This document shows, piece after piece, positions 47,362-57,249 of a DNA stretch of 64,000 nucleotides. Each line of letters starts with the position of its first letter. The first letter of the stretch is position 1. The stretch comes from Herbaspirillum sp. ASV7 (GTDB taxonomy: Bacteria > Pseudomonadota > Gammaproteobacteria > Burkholderiales > Burkholderiaceae_D): positions 124,001 through 188,000 of the forward strand of contig NZ_JAELUH010000001.1 in the NCBI RefSeq assembly GCF_016429215.1, written 5' to 3'. The position numbers and the translations under genes were made by a program. Below the pieces are notes generated by a model, which was not told the DNA's origin, made no database searches, and saw only the letters and a program-made list of their open reading frames with translations.

Positions 47362-50300
47362 TCAGGCGCCGGAATTGATGGCCGGGCCGATCTCGCGGGC
47401 CGGGCGGCGCGGTGCCGGGGGCGCCGGGACCGGTGCGGCGGGCGCGGCCGGGTTGCCACGGCCATCATTGCCACCGCTGCCGTCCTTGCCCTTGTCCAGC
47501 ACTTCCTTGGCCCGCTGTGCATCCACCGGCGTGACCTGTCCCTGCTTGACCACGATGGGATCGCTCCAGGGGCCGGTGACCTTGTACTCGAAGCTGAGCG
47601 ACTTCATCACCGGATTGCGCAGGAACAGCTGTGCCAGCAAGGTGCTCACGCCAACCACCGGGTTCACGGCCATGGCCACCACCGAGGCGGTGCCCAGGTT
47701 GATTTCCGGGATCACCACCACGTGCAGGTCCTGGGTCTCGCTGGCGATGTCGGCCGATCCGCTCATCAGCACGGAAGCCGTCACGCCGGTCATCTTGAGG
47801 TTGTCGGTAGTAGCGATGCCCTTGTTGATGCTGGAGGTGCCGGCCACGGTATCGAAGGCGAAGCCCTCCGAGAAGACATCACGGAAGTCCAGCGTCAGCC
47901 GGCGCGGCAGCGCCTGCAGGTTGAGCACGCCCAGGAGCTTGGCGGCGCCCGGATCGACCTTCAGGAACTGCCCGGAATGCACATCCATGTGTACCTGCCC
48001 AGCCAGGCTGGCCATGTCCATGGCATAGGGCGGTGCCTTCCAGCTCAGGTCGCCGTCCAGCTTGCCACGGCCGCCACGGACGATGCCCTGGTAACCGAAG
48101 CGCTCCAGCAGCTTGCCGGCATCGTTGATATCGAGCGCATAGGTGAAGTTGGAGGTATGGTTGCTGCCAAAGCTCATCCAGTTGCCGGCGGCGCGGAACT
48201 GGGCGTCGTCATTGGCCAGCAGCAGGCGGCTGATGCGCCATTCGCGCCCGACCGAGGTAACGATATTGCTCGCATCGAGCTCCATGCGCCCCAGCTTCTT
48301 GCCGGCCAGCTCGAACTGCTCGGCGCGGATATCCAGCGCCGGCATCTGCACCTCGTCGCCGGCAGGCGCCTCTGCGACAGCTTTGGCCGCAGCCGGTGCC
48401 GGGGTCGTGCTGGACTTGGGGATGACCAGCGAGGACAAGCGCGCCGTCACCTTGCCCGGGCCGCGACTGCCGCCTGGTTCCTCCCAGGTCACGCTGCCGG
48501 CCGCCTGCTGGGATTCGATATTCATCTGCCAGGCATTCTTGCGATGCGTCGCCTCCAGGATCAGCTTGTTGAGCTTCTTGCCGGTCAAGGTCAGTTCGCC
48601 GATGCGGGCCGAGACATTGTCCGGCTCCAGGTACTGGGTCACGTCATTGCTGCCCAGCCGGCTGGGCGCGCCAGCGCTGGCGGGGTCCTTGCCGACCAGT
48701 TCGTTCTTGAGGGCCAGCCAGGCATCCGCATCCAGGGACTCGGTGGCCACGGCCAGCTTCAGGCCGGCAGCCGGCGCCGGCGCCGGCTGGTTCCAGCCGA
48801 TGCCACCGCTGGTGACACGCCAGTCGGCGCCACGCGCAGCCACCCGCTCGCGCACATAGCGCGAGGCAATGTTCTGGCCCAGGGCCACGCGCAGCTCCTC
48901 TCGTTCGATCAAGGGGTCGGTCGAGGCCAGCGGCAGCACATCCATGCGCAGCGGCAGGCTATCCTGCGCGCCCTTGCGCAGCGGCACCGGCAAGTCCACG
49001 CCCAGGCCAAGCAGGCTGGACTCGATGGTGAGCTCGGGCTGGCGCTGGCGCACCAGCACGGTGGCGTTGTAGCGGGTACCGCCAGACATGCGCGCCAGCA
49101 GGCGCTGCAGCGAAGGCTCGGTGTACTGCTTGCGCAGCGCCTCGATATTGATGGCGCCTTCCAACTTGACCTGGGTGCTGCCGTCATGCTGGGTGCCACC
49201 GCTGATGGCCAGGGCATCGCCCAGGAACTGGCCGCGCACGCCGTTGAGGGTGAAGCCGTGCTCGTTGAATTCCACCTTGCCGTTGGTGCGATAAAGCAGC
49301 GGCAACTCCGGCAGCAGGTCCACATCATTGTTGGCGAACACGAACGCGCCCTGGGCGCGCGTCTCGATGGCATGGTGCAGCGGCATCTGGAACTTCAGGT
49401 CCAGCCTGGCCTCGCCGGTGGCGCTGGCATGCTCCATGACATTGCCGGTCCAGCGCGCCACCGGGCTCTGGTTCACGTATTGCAGGAACACCGGCATGGA
49501 GGCATGGGCCACGCCATCGATCTCCAGCTCGGCCTCGTGCGAATCCACATCGGCCACGCGCGCGGTGACCGGACCCAGCCGGGCGCCCAGGGTGCGGGCG
49601 CTGTCGGCCTTGATCTCCAGCCGGGTCCGGTCCAGGCTGAGGTGGCCGCGGCCCTCTTCCAACAGGGGCCATTCGGGTTCCTTGCCATCGCGGCCCAGGT
49701 GGCCCGGCGTGTAGTTGAGCTTGAGTCCTTCGAAATCGCCGTTGACCAGGAACTGACCGCGGGGCTTGTCGCCCGGCTTGGCGGTGTGGAAGGGGAAGTC
49801 GGCCAGCGCGCCCTTGAGCGAGAACTGCACATCACGCAGCCGGCCATCCAGCAAGCCATCGGTCAACCAGTGCCGCAGGGGCTCGCTGATGTGCTGGGGC
49901 AGGTAGCGGTGCACCACCTTCAGGTCGAAGGTGCTCAGCTCGCCATTGATATCGACGCTGCCCGCCGACTTGCCCTGCAGCGGCAGCACGTGGCGGCCGC
50001 GCAGGCTGCCAGCCACGCCGGGCTGGGAGAACTGCATCTGGTCGATGTCCACCTGCAGGTTCTGGTCTTTGAGGTATTGCCAGCGCGCCTGCATCTTGAG
50101 GGTATCCAGCGGCAGGCTGGGTTCGCTGAACATCTGGGCCGGCAGGTCGATGGCCAGCTTCTGCGCATCCAGGTGTATGGTGCCGCCCTTCTCGTTGGCA
50201 TCGATGTCGCCGCTGATGTTCTGGAAGCCCGGGACGGCCGCCCATTGTGCCCGCGCCGGCTGGGCGCCGTTCTTGCGCGGCTCCACATGGGCCGCCATGG

Positions 50301-51669
50301 CCTTCATGCCGAGCCCGGAGAAGCGGCCCTGGACGCGGTAGGAACTCAGTTCAGGATAACTGCCCTGCCATTGCACGGTGAAGTCGCGCAGCTCGCCGCG
50401 CGGGGCCAGGTCGTCCAGCAGCTTGCGTTGGGAGGGCGCCAGCGGCAGGCGGGTGGCCAGCTGCGAGAGCGTCTCCAGGTTCAGGTAGGTGGCCTTGACA
50501 CTGGTGCGCTCAGCCTTCAGCGGCGAGGCCGGTTCATAGCTTTCCGACACCGTGGTGGGCGGCAGCACGAAGCCATCCGGGGTTTCGATGGAGAAATCCG
50601 TCAGGGTCACCTGGTGGCCGTTGGCACCGAAGGTGGGCAGGCCATCCTCGGGCGTGGCGCCCAGGCTTTCGCTGGCCGAGATGCGCCCATTGACCCGCTT
50701 CAAGGCCAGCGGCTCCAGTTGCCGCGACAATTGGGCGTTGAAGTCGGACAGGCCGAGGTCGGCCGTGAAATTGGCCACCTTGGCATGGTCCAGCGACAGC
50801 CAGGCCCGCACCGAGCCGGTACCGCTGCTGATGGGGATGGGATAGTCGAAATAGGCGCGCCAGACCGCCAGGTCGGTACGACGCAGGTCGACGTAGAGCA
50901 GCCCCTTCCAGCGCAGGATGTCGGAGCTGCGGGCAAAGGCCGGATGGCTGAAATCGGCCCGCACATCCAGCGGCGCGGCCAGGCTCTGCGGCGGGACGGC
51001 GCGCAGCGACAGACGGTGGCGCAGCCAGCGGTTGTGCAGAACCAGGTTGACGTCTTCCAGCACCAGTTCGGGGGCGTTACGCAGTTCATCGTCCCAGCGC
51101 AGCTTGCTGTGGCGGATCACGATCTCGCGCTGCGACAGCAGCCAATCCAGTGAACCGCCGTTGCCGCCGGTGGGCACCGGGATGCCGGCCACGAAGAACT
51201 TGCCGGCGCCATCGCGCCGGATGGCCAGGTCGGCGCCTTCGATGCTGAGGTTTTCCAGCTGCAGGCTGGCCACCAGCACGCTGCTCCAGGACAGCGTGGT
51301 ATCCACCCGCGGCAGCGTCAGCGCGGCCTCGCCGGCCTGGTCGTGGACGGTGATATTGGTAAGCGACAATTGCGGACGCAAGCCGCGCCAGGAGGCATCG
51401 ATGACGTCGATGCTGACGGCGCGCCCGATCTTCTGTGATACCAGGCGCTCGATCTGGGGTTTGTAGTGGCCGATTTCGGGCAGCACCGCATAGCGCAACA
51501 CCAGGAACAGCGCGCAAAAGACGAAATAGGCCAGCAGCAGCAGCTTCAGGGTGAAGCCCAGCACATGGTGGCTGGCCCGGTTCAGACGAAAGTAGCTGCC
51601 CCGCGCAATACGCCAGCACAGCGCCCAACGGCCATGCCTGGGTGCGGCGTTATGTTGTTCTTGGGACAT
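47362..51669 (-). CDS. yhdP: YhdP family AsmA-like protein
   Basis: A very large (1435 residues) inner-membrane-anchored protein of the YhdP/TIGR02099 family, part of the AsmA-like group now known to move phospholipids between the inner and outer membrane. One N-terminal membrane segment (about 37-60, TLKLLLLAYFVFCALFLVLRYAV) is followed by a long periplasmic beta-rich region containing DUF3971 and AsmA_C2 domains. The C-terminal AsmA_C2 portion has the block GNWMSFGSNHTSNFTYALDINDAGKLLERFGY in outline. The very end is Pro/Ala/Arg-rich. It starts the likely yhdP-nitrilase-tldD unit and is divergent from glnE. Confidence 0.92.
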   Translation of the reverse strand: MSQEQHNAAPRHGRWALCWRIARGSYFRLNRASHHVLGFTLKLLLLAYFVFCALFLVLRYAVLPEIGHYKPQIERLVSQKIGRAVSIDVIDASWRGLRPQLSLTNITVHDQAGEAALTLPRVDTTLSWSSVLVASLQLENLSIEGADLAIRRDGAGKFFVAGIPVPTGGNGGSLDWLLSQREIVIRHSKLRWDDELRNAPELVLEDVNLVLHNRWLRHRLSLRAVPPQSLAAPLDVRADFSHPAFARSSDILRWKGLLYVDLRRTDLAVWRAYFDYPIPISSGTGSVRAWLSLDHAKVANFTADLGLSDFNAQLSRQLEPLALKRVNGRISASESLGATPEDGLPTFGANGHQVTLTDFSIETPDGFVLPPTTVSESYEPASPLKAERTSVKATYLNLETLSQLATRLPLAPSQRKLLDDLAPRGELRDFTVQWQGSYPELSSYRVQGRFSGLGMKAMAAHVEPRKNGAQPARAQWAAVPGFQNISGDIDANEKGGTIHLDAQKLAIDLPAQMFSEPSLPLDTLKMQARWQYLKDQNLQVDIDQMQFSQPGVAGSLRGRHVLPLQGKSAGSVDINGELSTFDLKVVHRYLPQHISEPLRHWLTDGLLDGRLRDVQFSLKGALADFPFHTAKPGDKPRGQFLVNGDFEGLKLNYTPGHLGRDGKEPEWPLLEEGRGHLSLDRTRLEIKADSARTLGARLGPVTARVADVDSHEAELEIDGVAHASMPVFLQYVNQSPVARWTGNVMEHASATGEARLDLKFQMPLHHAIETRAQGAFVFANNDVDLLPELPLLYRTNGKVEFNEHGFTLNGVRGQFLGDALAISGGTQHDGSTQVKLEGAINIEALRKQYTEPSLQRLLARMSGGTRYNATVLVRQRQPELTIESSLLGLGVDLPVPLRKGAQDSLPLRMDVLPLASTDPLIEREELRVALGQNIASRYVRERVAARGADWRVTSGGIGWNQPAPAPAAGLKLAVATESLDADAWLALKNELVGKDPASAGAPSRLGSNDVTQYLEPDNVSARIGELTLTGKKLNKLILEATHRKNAWQMNIESQQAAGSVTWEEPGGSRGPGKVTARLSSLVIPKSSTTPAPAAAKAVAEAPAGDEVQMPALDIRAEQFELAGKKLGRMELDASNIVTSVGREWRISRLLLANDDAQFRAAGNWMSFGSNHTSNFTYALDINDAGKLLERFGYQGIVRGGRGKLDGDLSWKAPPYAMDMASLAGQVHMDVHSGQFLKVDPGAAKLLGVLNLQALPRRLTLDFRDVFSEGFAFDTVAGTSSINKGIATTDNLKMTGVTASVLMSGSADIASETQDLHVVVIPEINLGTASVVAMAVNPVVGVSTLLAQLFLRNPVMKSLSFEYKVTGPWSDPIVVKQGQVTPVDAQRAKEVLDKGKDGSGGNDGRGNPAAPAAPVPAPPAPRRPAREIGPAINSGA

Positions 51670-51937
51670 CAGGATGCAATGGCAGCTCGGTAGGAATTAA
51701 ATCGGGCGGGTGACATGATCGCATGGAAAACCGGGCCATGCCATCCGCACCATGTCACTATGAGCGGCAAAATGACCGATAAGTTTAAAAAGGGGCGATA
51801 GAATCCCCATGTCCGGTGAAATCGTCAGCCCGATGTCAGGCCGCACTGCATTTTCGGCCGTCTGACAGGATCGCTGAAGTGGTTTTACCTGCCGTTTTCC
51901 TTCTTTTACACCTTGTTGCGGAGCATTCCGGTCCTTT
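51670..51937. other. Divergent intergenic region between yhdP and glnE
   Basis: It carries the starts of two divergent genes. A plus-strand -10-like TAGAAT lies near 51799-51804 (CGATAGAATCCCC), which may serve glnE. No other gene or repeat is supported. Confidence 0.4.
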
Positions 51938-54664
51938 ATGTCAGTCACGCCCGTTCATCACTGCTCGCTGGTCGACGCCACCGCCTCGCGCTACTACACC
52001 CGCTGGACCCAGGCCGACCCAGGCCGCCCGGCCCTGGTGGCCGAGGCCGCCAACCAGCCGCTGGAGCGCTCCTTCATGCAGCATTGCCTGGAGCGCGACC
52101 TGTCCGCTGGCCTGTCGCTCAACGCCGCCATGCGCCGGCTGCGCAACCTGGTGGTCTGTACCCTGATCACCCGCGACCTCGATGGCCGGGCCGACCTGGC
52201 CGAGGTGGTCGCCACCATGACCGGCTTTGCCGACTTCGCCGTGCAGACCCATCTGGCCGCGCTGATGCAGGAACAGACGGCCCTCTACGGCCAGCCCATC
52301 GGCGAGGAGTCCGGCCGGGTGCAGGAGATGATCGTGCTGGGCATGGGCAAGCTGGGCGGCGGCGAGTTGAATGTCTCCTCCGATATCGACCTGATCTTCG
52401 TCTATCCCGAGGATGGCGATACCCGTGCCGAGAATGGACAGAAATCGCTGTCCAACCATGAATTCTTCGTGCGCCTGGGCAAGAAGCTCATCGGCGCCCT
52501 GGCCGAGATCACCGAGGATGGCTTCACCTTCCGCGTGGACATGGCGTTGCGCCCCAATGGCAATTCCGGCCCGCTGGTGGCCAGCTTCAACATGGTGGAG
52601 GAATATCTGGTGCGCCAGGGCCGCGAATGGGAACGCTACGCCTGGACCAAGGCCCGCGCCCTGACCGGCACGACCGAGGATATCGCCACGTTGGAGGCGA
52701 TCAGCCGCCCCTTCATCTTCCGCCGCTACCTGGACTATGGTTCCATCGACGCCCTGCGCTCCATGCACGGCCAGATCCGCGCCGAGGTCAAGCGCCAGGA
52801 GGCGCTGCATCCGGACCGCAGCAACAACGTCAAGCTGGGTCGCGGCGGCATCCGCGAGATCGAGTTCACCAGCCAGGTCTTCCAGCTGATCCGGGGTGGC
52901 CGCGACCCCGAGCTGCGCGACCGCTCCACCCGCACAACCCTGCGCACGCTGGCGGCCAAGGACTTGCTCGCCCCCGAGGTGGTGGACCAGTTGCTGGATG
53001 CCTACACCTTCCTGCGCGACCTGGAACACCGGCTGCAATACCTGGAAGATGCCCAGACCCACACCCTGCCGGTGAACCCGGACGACCTGCTGCTGGTGGC
53101 GCAGATGATGGGCTACGCCCAGGTCGATGCACTGCTGCATGAGCTGGAGCGCCAGCGTGTCATCGTGGCGGCGCAATTCGATGCCATCTTCGCCGACAAG
53201 CAATCCGGCGAGGCCGATGCCGACAGCCCCGGTGTGAGCGTGAGCGACAATGATGGCCTGGAAGGCCTGGCCGATGCCCTGCGCCTGATCGGCTTCCCCG
53301 AGGCCGATATCGAGGATGGCGCGCGGCGCCTGCACCTGACCTGGCAGTCCCCGCGCATGCAAAGCCTGCCCGAGGCCAGCCGCAATCGCCTCACCACCGT
53401 CATCAACACCTGCCTGCCGCTACTGGCAGCACTGCACTACGACCAGTTGCCGGCGCTGGGACGGCTACTCGATTTCCTCGAAGCCATCGCCCGCCGCGCC
53501 GCCTATCTGGCGCTGCTGACCGAATATCCCCATGCCCTGCAAAGGCTGGTACGCATGATCGGCGCCAGCGGCTGGGCCGCCACCTACCTGACCCGCCATC
53601 CGCTGTTGCTGGACGAGCTGCTGGATGACCGCAACCTCAAGGCCGGCTCCGACTGGAGCGCCTTCGCCGACAATTGTCGGCGCCAGCTGGCCACGGCCGA
53701 AGGCGATACCGAGCGCCAGCTCGATATCCTGCGCGAACTGCATCACGCGGAGCAATTCCGCCTGATGGCGCAAGACCTGGAGGGTGACCTGTCGGTGGAA
53801 AAGCTGGCCGACGAGCTCTCGGCGCTGGCCGACGTGCTGGTGCAGGTGACCATCGAGGCGGTCTGGCAGACCATCGCCCAGCGCCATCGCGAAGTGCCGC
53901 AATTCGCGGTGATCGCCTATGGCAAGCTGGGTGGCAAGGAACTGGGCTATGCCTCGGACCTGGACGTGGTCTTCCTCTACGACGATGAAGACCAGGAAGC
54001 GCCCGGCCTCTACGCCAAGCTGGCGCAGCGCTTCATCACCTGGATGACCAGCCACACGCCGGCCGGCACGCTGTTCGACATCGATATCGCCTTGCGCCCG
54101 GACGGCGCCAGCGGGCTGCTGGTCTCGCCGGTATCCTCGTTCGAGAAGTACCAGCTCAATTCGGCCTGGATCTGGGAACACCAGGCCCTGACCCGGGCCC
54201 GCTTCTGTGCCGGCGACGCCACCATCGGCGAGCGCTTCGAAGCGCTGCGCGAGCGCGTGCTGCGCCAGCCACGCGATGTCGCCAAGCTGGAAGAGGAAGT
54301 CATGTCCATGCGCCGCCGCATGCGCGAGGCCCACCCCAACCGCAGCATGATGTTCGACCTCAAGCATGATGAGGGCGGCATGATCGACATCGAGTTCATG
54401 GTGCAATACCTGGTGCTGCGCCATGCCTGTGACCATCCGCAACTGACCGGCGATATCGGCAACATCGCCCTGCTGAAGCTGGCGGCCCAACTGGGCTTGA
54501 TCGACACCCTGCTGGCCGGCGAGGCAGCCAACGCCTACCGCATCTTCCGCAAGCTGCAGCACCAGATCCGCCTGCAAGGCTCGGAGCGCGCCCATATCGA
54601 TGCGATACGCGTCGAGCATGAGCGGGCTTGCGTGATCCGCTTGTGGCAGCAGGTGTTCGGCTAG
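51938..54664 (+). CDS. glnE: Bifunctional glutamine synthetase adenylyltransferase/deadenylylase
   Basis: Adds and removes AMP from glutamine synthetase according to PII and glutamine signals. The 908 residues fit GlnE (E. coli 946). Two nucleotidyltransferase halves are visible: the N-terminal deadenylylase (LGMGKLGGGELNVSSDIDLIFVYP) and the C-terminal adenylylase (AYGKLGGKELGYASDLDVVFLYD). The linker regions carry GRGGIREIEFTSQVFQLIRGG and the second GMIDIEFMVQYLVLRH blocks. The ribosome binding site is weak, so the start may vary slightly. It is a single-gene unit. Confidence 0.96.
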   Translation: MSVTPVHHCSLVDATASRYYTRWTQADPGRPALVAEAANQPLERSFMQHCLERDLSAGLSLNAAMRRLRNLVVCTLITRDLDGRADLAEVVATMTGFADFAVQTHLAALMQEQTALYGQPIGEESGRVQEMIVLGMGKLGGGELNVSSDIDLIFVYPEDGDTRAENGQKSLSNHEFFVRLGKKLIGALAEITEDGFTFRVDMALRPNGNSGPLVASFNMVEEYLVRQGREWERYAWTKARALTGTTEDIATLEAISRPFIFRRYLDYGSIDALRSMHGQIRAEVKRQEALHPDRSNNVKLGRGGIREIEFTSQVFQLIRGGRDPELRDRSTRTTLRTLAAKDLLAPEVVDQLLDAYTFLRDLEHRLQYLEDAQTHTLPVNPDDLLLVAQMMGYAQVDALLHELERQRVIVAAQFDAIFADKQSGEADADSPGVSVSDNDGLEGLADALRLIGFPEADIEDGARRLHLTWQSPRMQSLPEASRNRLTTVINTCLPLLAALHYDQLPALGRLLDFLEAIARRAAYLALLTEYPHALQRLVRMIGASGWAATYLTRHPLLLDELLDDRNLKAGSDWSAFADNCRRQLATAEGDTERQLDILRELHHAEQFRLMAQDLEGDLSVEKLADELSALADVLVQVTIEAVWQTIAQRHREVPQFAVIAYGKLGGKELGYASDLDVVFLYDDEDQEAPGLYAKLAQRFITWMTSHTPAGTLFDIDIALRPDGASGLLVSPVSSFEKYQLNSAWIWEHQALTRARFCAGDATIGERFEALRERVLRQPRDVAKLEEEVMSMRRRMREAHPNRSMMFDLKHDEGGMIDIEFMVQYLVLRHACDHPQLTGDIGNIALLKLAAQLGLIDTLLAGEAANAYRIFRKLQHQIRLQGSERAHIDAIRVEHERACVIRLWQQVFG

Positions 54665-54683
54665 CCAGGCGGCGCGCGGCAAT

Positions 54684-54723
54684 AAAAAAACGGAATGGCG
54701 CCGCAAGGCGCATCCCGTTTTCT
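54684..54723. terminator. Bidirectional terminator between glnE and the lipoprotein gene
   Basis: AAAACGG and CCGTTTT form the outer stem with inner GGCGCC-type pairing, with one bulge, around a GCAA loop. A and T tracts flank it on both sides. Confidence 0.75.
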
Positions 54724-54767
54724 TCCCTCAGCGCCCCGGCGAAGCACCCCGGAGCTGACCTCACCGG

Positions 54768-55292
54768 TCAATACTTGGGCGGTTGCTTGTCGTCCCGGCT
54801 GGCGCGGCGGTCGCTGGCGCTGCTGTCACGCGAGGAGGACGAGCTCTCGCGGTCACGCGAACGGCCACTGTCGCGCGAGGTATCACGTTCGCGGGCACGG
54901 CTGCTGCGCTCGCCGTCCTTGGCATCCTTGCCATCCTTGGCGTCCTTCCCATCTTTTCCCTTGCTGTCGTCCTTGGCGGCATCGGCCGGCGGTGGCGGCG
55001 GGGTGACGGTCTGGATACCCTTGGCGGCCATGTACTCGTGCATGTCCTTCCAGCCGGCGAAGATACCAGCCTTGAGCGCATCCGGATTGCGCTGGTAGCA
55101 ATCTTCCAGGCTCTGGCCGGCCTGACGGCAGCCGGCGCCCAGGGCGATGCCTTCGGCCTTGGCCTCTTCCGGGGTCTGCTTGGGTTTGGTGAAGCTGCTG
55201 ACGTAGTCGCAGGCGGTCAGCGACAGGCTGACGGCGGAAATCAGGGCCAGGTTGGCCAACAGGCGACGAGCCTGGGATGAGCTTGCTGACAT
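54768..55292 (-). CDS. Lipoprotein with charged low-complexity tail
   Basis: A 174-residue lipoprotein. The signal peptide ends in the lipobox LTAC, with the modified Cys at 28. The body (about 29-95) has two Cys (GCRQAGQSLEDCYQRNP), which may pair, and ends in a Pro run. The last 75 residues are low complexity: KDGKDAKDG repeats followed by an Arg/Ser/Asp-rich tail. The ATG at 55292 has GAGGGA just upstream. I do not recognise the family. The lipidated N-terminus with a flexible charged tail suggests an outer membrane or periplasmic surface role, but that is only inferred. Confidence 0.75.
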   Translation of the reverse strand: MSASSSQARRLLANLALISAVSLSLTACDYVSSFTKPKQTPEEAKAEGIALGAGCRQAGQSLEDCYQRNPDALKAGIFAGWKDMHEYMAAKGIQTVTPPPPPADAAKDDSKGKDGKDAKDGKDAKDGERSSRARERDTSRDSGRSRDRESSSSSRDSSASDRRASRDDKQPPKY

Positions 55293-55517
55293 GCGGTCCC
55301 TCGTATGGGTCGGTTGCTCTTGTTGTCGACGGGCAATAGCGCAGAAGGAGAAAAGGCCATTGCCAGCTTGCGCCGGCAACAGCCTCTCTCTTTTGCAGGC
55401 TGATCAGCTATTTTCACCGCGGCAAGCACGCTTGCATACGAGGAAAAGAACCCGAATCAGCCCTGAAATTGTCGAAACCGGCCGCGCATGCCACGCCGCC
55501 GGCCTCGTATTGCCGTC

Positions 55518-56531
55518 TTACTTGGCCGTGGCCAGGGCGACGGTGGTGTCCAGCATGCGGTTGGAGAAGCCCCACTCGTTGTCGTACCAGGACGATACCT
55601 TCACCAGGCGGCCGGAGACCTTGGTCAGGGTCGCGTCGAAGTTGGACGATGCCGGGTTGTGGTTGAAGTCGACCGACACCAGCGGATCAGTGTTGTAGGT
55701 CAGGATGCCCTTCAACGGACCGGATTCGGACGCAGCCTTCAGGATGGCATTGACTTCATCGACGCTGGTATCGCGCGAGGCCACGAAGGACAGGTCGACG
55801 ATGGACACGTTGATCGTCGGCACGCGGATGGCATAGCCGTCCAGCTTGCCGTTCAGTTCCGGCAGCACCAGGCCGACGGCGGCAGCAGCGCCGGTCTTGG
55901 TCGGGATCATGGACTGGGTGGCCGAACGGGCGCGGCGCAGGTCTTCGTGGTACACGTCGGTCAGCACCTGGTCGTTGGTGTAGGCGTGGACGGTGGTCAT
56001 CAGGCCGTTTTCCAGGCCGATCTTGTCATGCAGCGGCTGCACCAGCGGTGCCAGGCAGTTGGTGGTGCACGATGCGTTGGAGATGACGGTGTCCGAGGCC
56101 TTGAGCACGCCGTGGTTCACGCCGAAGACGACGGTGGCGTCCACGTCCTTGCCGCCCGGAGCGGAGATGATCACCTTCTTGGCGCCGCCCTTGATGTGGG
56201 CGCTGGCCTTTTCCTTGGTGGTGAAGAAGCCCGTGCATTCCAGCACCACGTCCACACCCAGTTCGCCCCAGGGCAGCTCGGCCGGATTGCGCTGCGCCAG
56301 CACCTTGATGCGGTCGCCGTTGACGACGATGGAGTCGCCATCGACGGTCACGGTGCCGGGGAACTTGCCGTGGGCGGTGTCGTACTGGGTCAGGTGGGCA
56401 TTGGTCTTCGGGTCGCCCAGGTCGTTGATGGCGACGATCTCGATGTCGTGCTTCTTGCCGCCTTCGTAGTGGGCGCGCAGGATGTTGCGGCCGATACGAC
56501 CATATCCGTTGATTGCAACGCGAATTGCCAT
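55518..56531 (-). CDS. gapA: Glyceraldehyde-3-phosphate dehydrogenase, type I
   Basis: Converts glyceraldehyde 3-phosphate to 1,3-bisphosphoglycerate with NAD+. The 337 residues fit the family. The Rossmann start is [16 protein letters not shown]; the catalytic Cys is C155 in [12 protein letters not shown], with the general base His in the family position downstream. The NAD preference is suggested by the Asp in AINDLGD (37-40). AAGGAG lies 6 bases before the ATG, a strong site fitting high expression. It lies downstream of tkt and the GNAT gene on the same strand, with 167 bases before it. Confidence 0.97.
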   Translation of the reverse strand: MAIRVAINGYGRIGRNILRAHYEGGKKHDIEIVAINDLGDPKTNAHLTQYDTAHGKFPGTVTVDGDSIVVNGDRIKVLAQRNPAELPWGELGVDVVLECTGFFTTKEKASAHIKGGAKKVIISAPGGKDVDATVVFGVNHGVLKASDTVISNASCTTNCLAPLVQPLHDKIGLENGLMTTVHAYTNDQVLTDVYHEDLRRARSATQSMIPTKTGAAAAVGLVLPELNGKLDGYAIRVPTINVSIVDLSFVASRDTSVDEVNAILKAASESGPLKGILTYNTDPLVSVDFNHNPASSNFDATLTKVSGRLVKVSSWYDNEWGFSNRMLDTTVALATAK

Positions 56532-56698
56532 GCTCTTCTCCTTAAGTAGTAAAAATCAATGCAAATCGGTAGTCGGAAAAGCGACCTGCCCGCCAGCTTA
56601 CGCCATTGCTCCACGTCGGCCCGGCCATTGATCCGTCTTTTCCAGACGTCCTGTTCGTTTCTTGTACGTTCTTGCTTGCCGTCCCTGCATGCCCGGGG

Positions 56699-57235
56699 TC
56701 AGCTTCTCAGCTTGCGCCAGACGAAACCGGTTTCATCCAGTTCGCTGCCATCATCCCAGGTGAAGGTCTGTTCATACAGCCGTTCGGCTCCCAGCGCCTC
56801 GAAAAATTCCCCGGCGCCTTCGTTCTTGCTCAGCACCCAGGCCATCAGGCCGGTGGCGCCGGCGCTGATCAGCGTGGCCGCGACGTTGGCCAGCAACCGC
56901 TTGCCCAGGCCACGGCGCTGTTCGTCCGGCAGCACGCAGATCGCGGTCAGCTCGGCATCGCAGCCGAAGCGGGCTTCGGCCAGCGTCATGCCGGAGGCAA
57001 AACCGATGATCTCGCCACCGGCTTCGGCCACGAAGGTGCAGGCCGCGTCCGAGGAGGCGCCCAGCACCTGCTCCCACAGCTTCACGCTTTGTTCCGGCTG
57101 CAGGTGATCCAGGTAGCTGTCGGGCACCAGGCCGCGATAGCTGGCGCGCCAGGCGTCGATGCGCACGCCGGCAATCGATGCCGCGTCGCCCGGGCGGGCG
57201 CGACGGATCAGCACTTCATCGCCGCCTGTCGGCAT
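56699..57235 (-). CDS. GNAT family N-acetyltransferase
   Basis: A 178-residue acetyltransferase of the GNAT fold. The acetyl-CoA loop is LPDEQRRGLGKRLL in motif A, preceded by ELTAICV and followed by GLMAWVLSKNEGAGEFFEALG (motif B). The C-terminus has a Trp-rich beta end (FTWDDG, FVWRK). The substrate cannot be inferred. I placed the start at the ATG at 57235; a TTG at 57253 overlapping the tkt stop codon (TTGA) is also possible and would couple the two genes. It lies directly after tkt. Confidence 0.82.
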   Translation of the reverse strand: MPTGGDEVLIRRARPGDAASIAGVRIDAWRASYRGLVPDSYLDHLQPEQSVKLWEQVLGASSDAACTFVAEAGGEIIGFASGMTLAEARFGCDAELTAICVLPDEQRRGLGKRLLANVAATLISAGATGLMAWVLSKNEGAGEFFEALGAERLYEQTFTWDDGSELDETGFVWRKLRS

Positions 57236-57249
57236 GTCTTGCACTGCGC

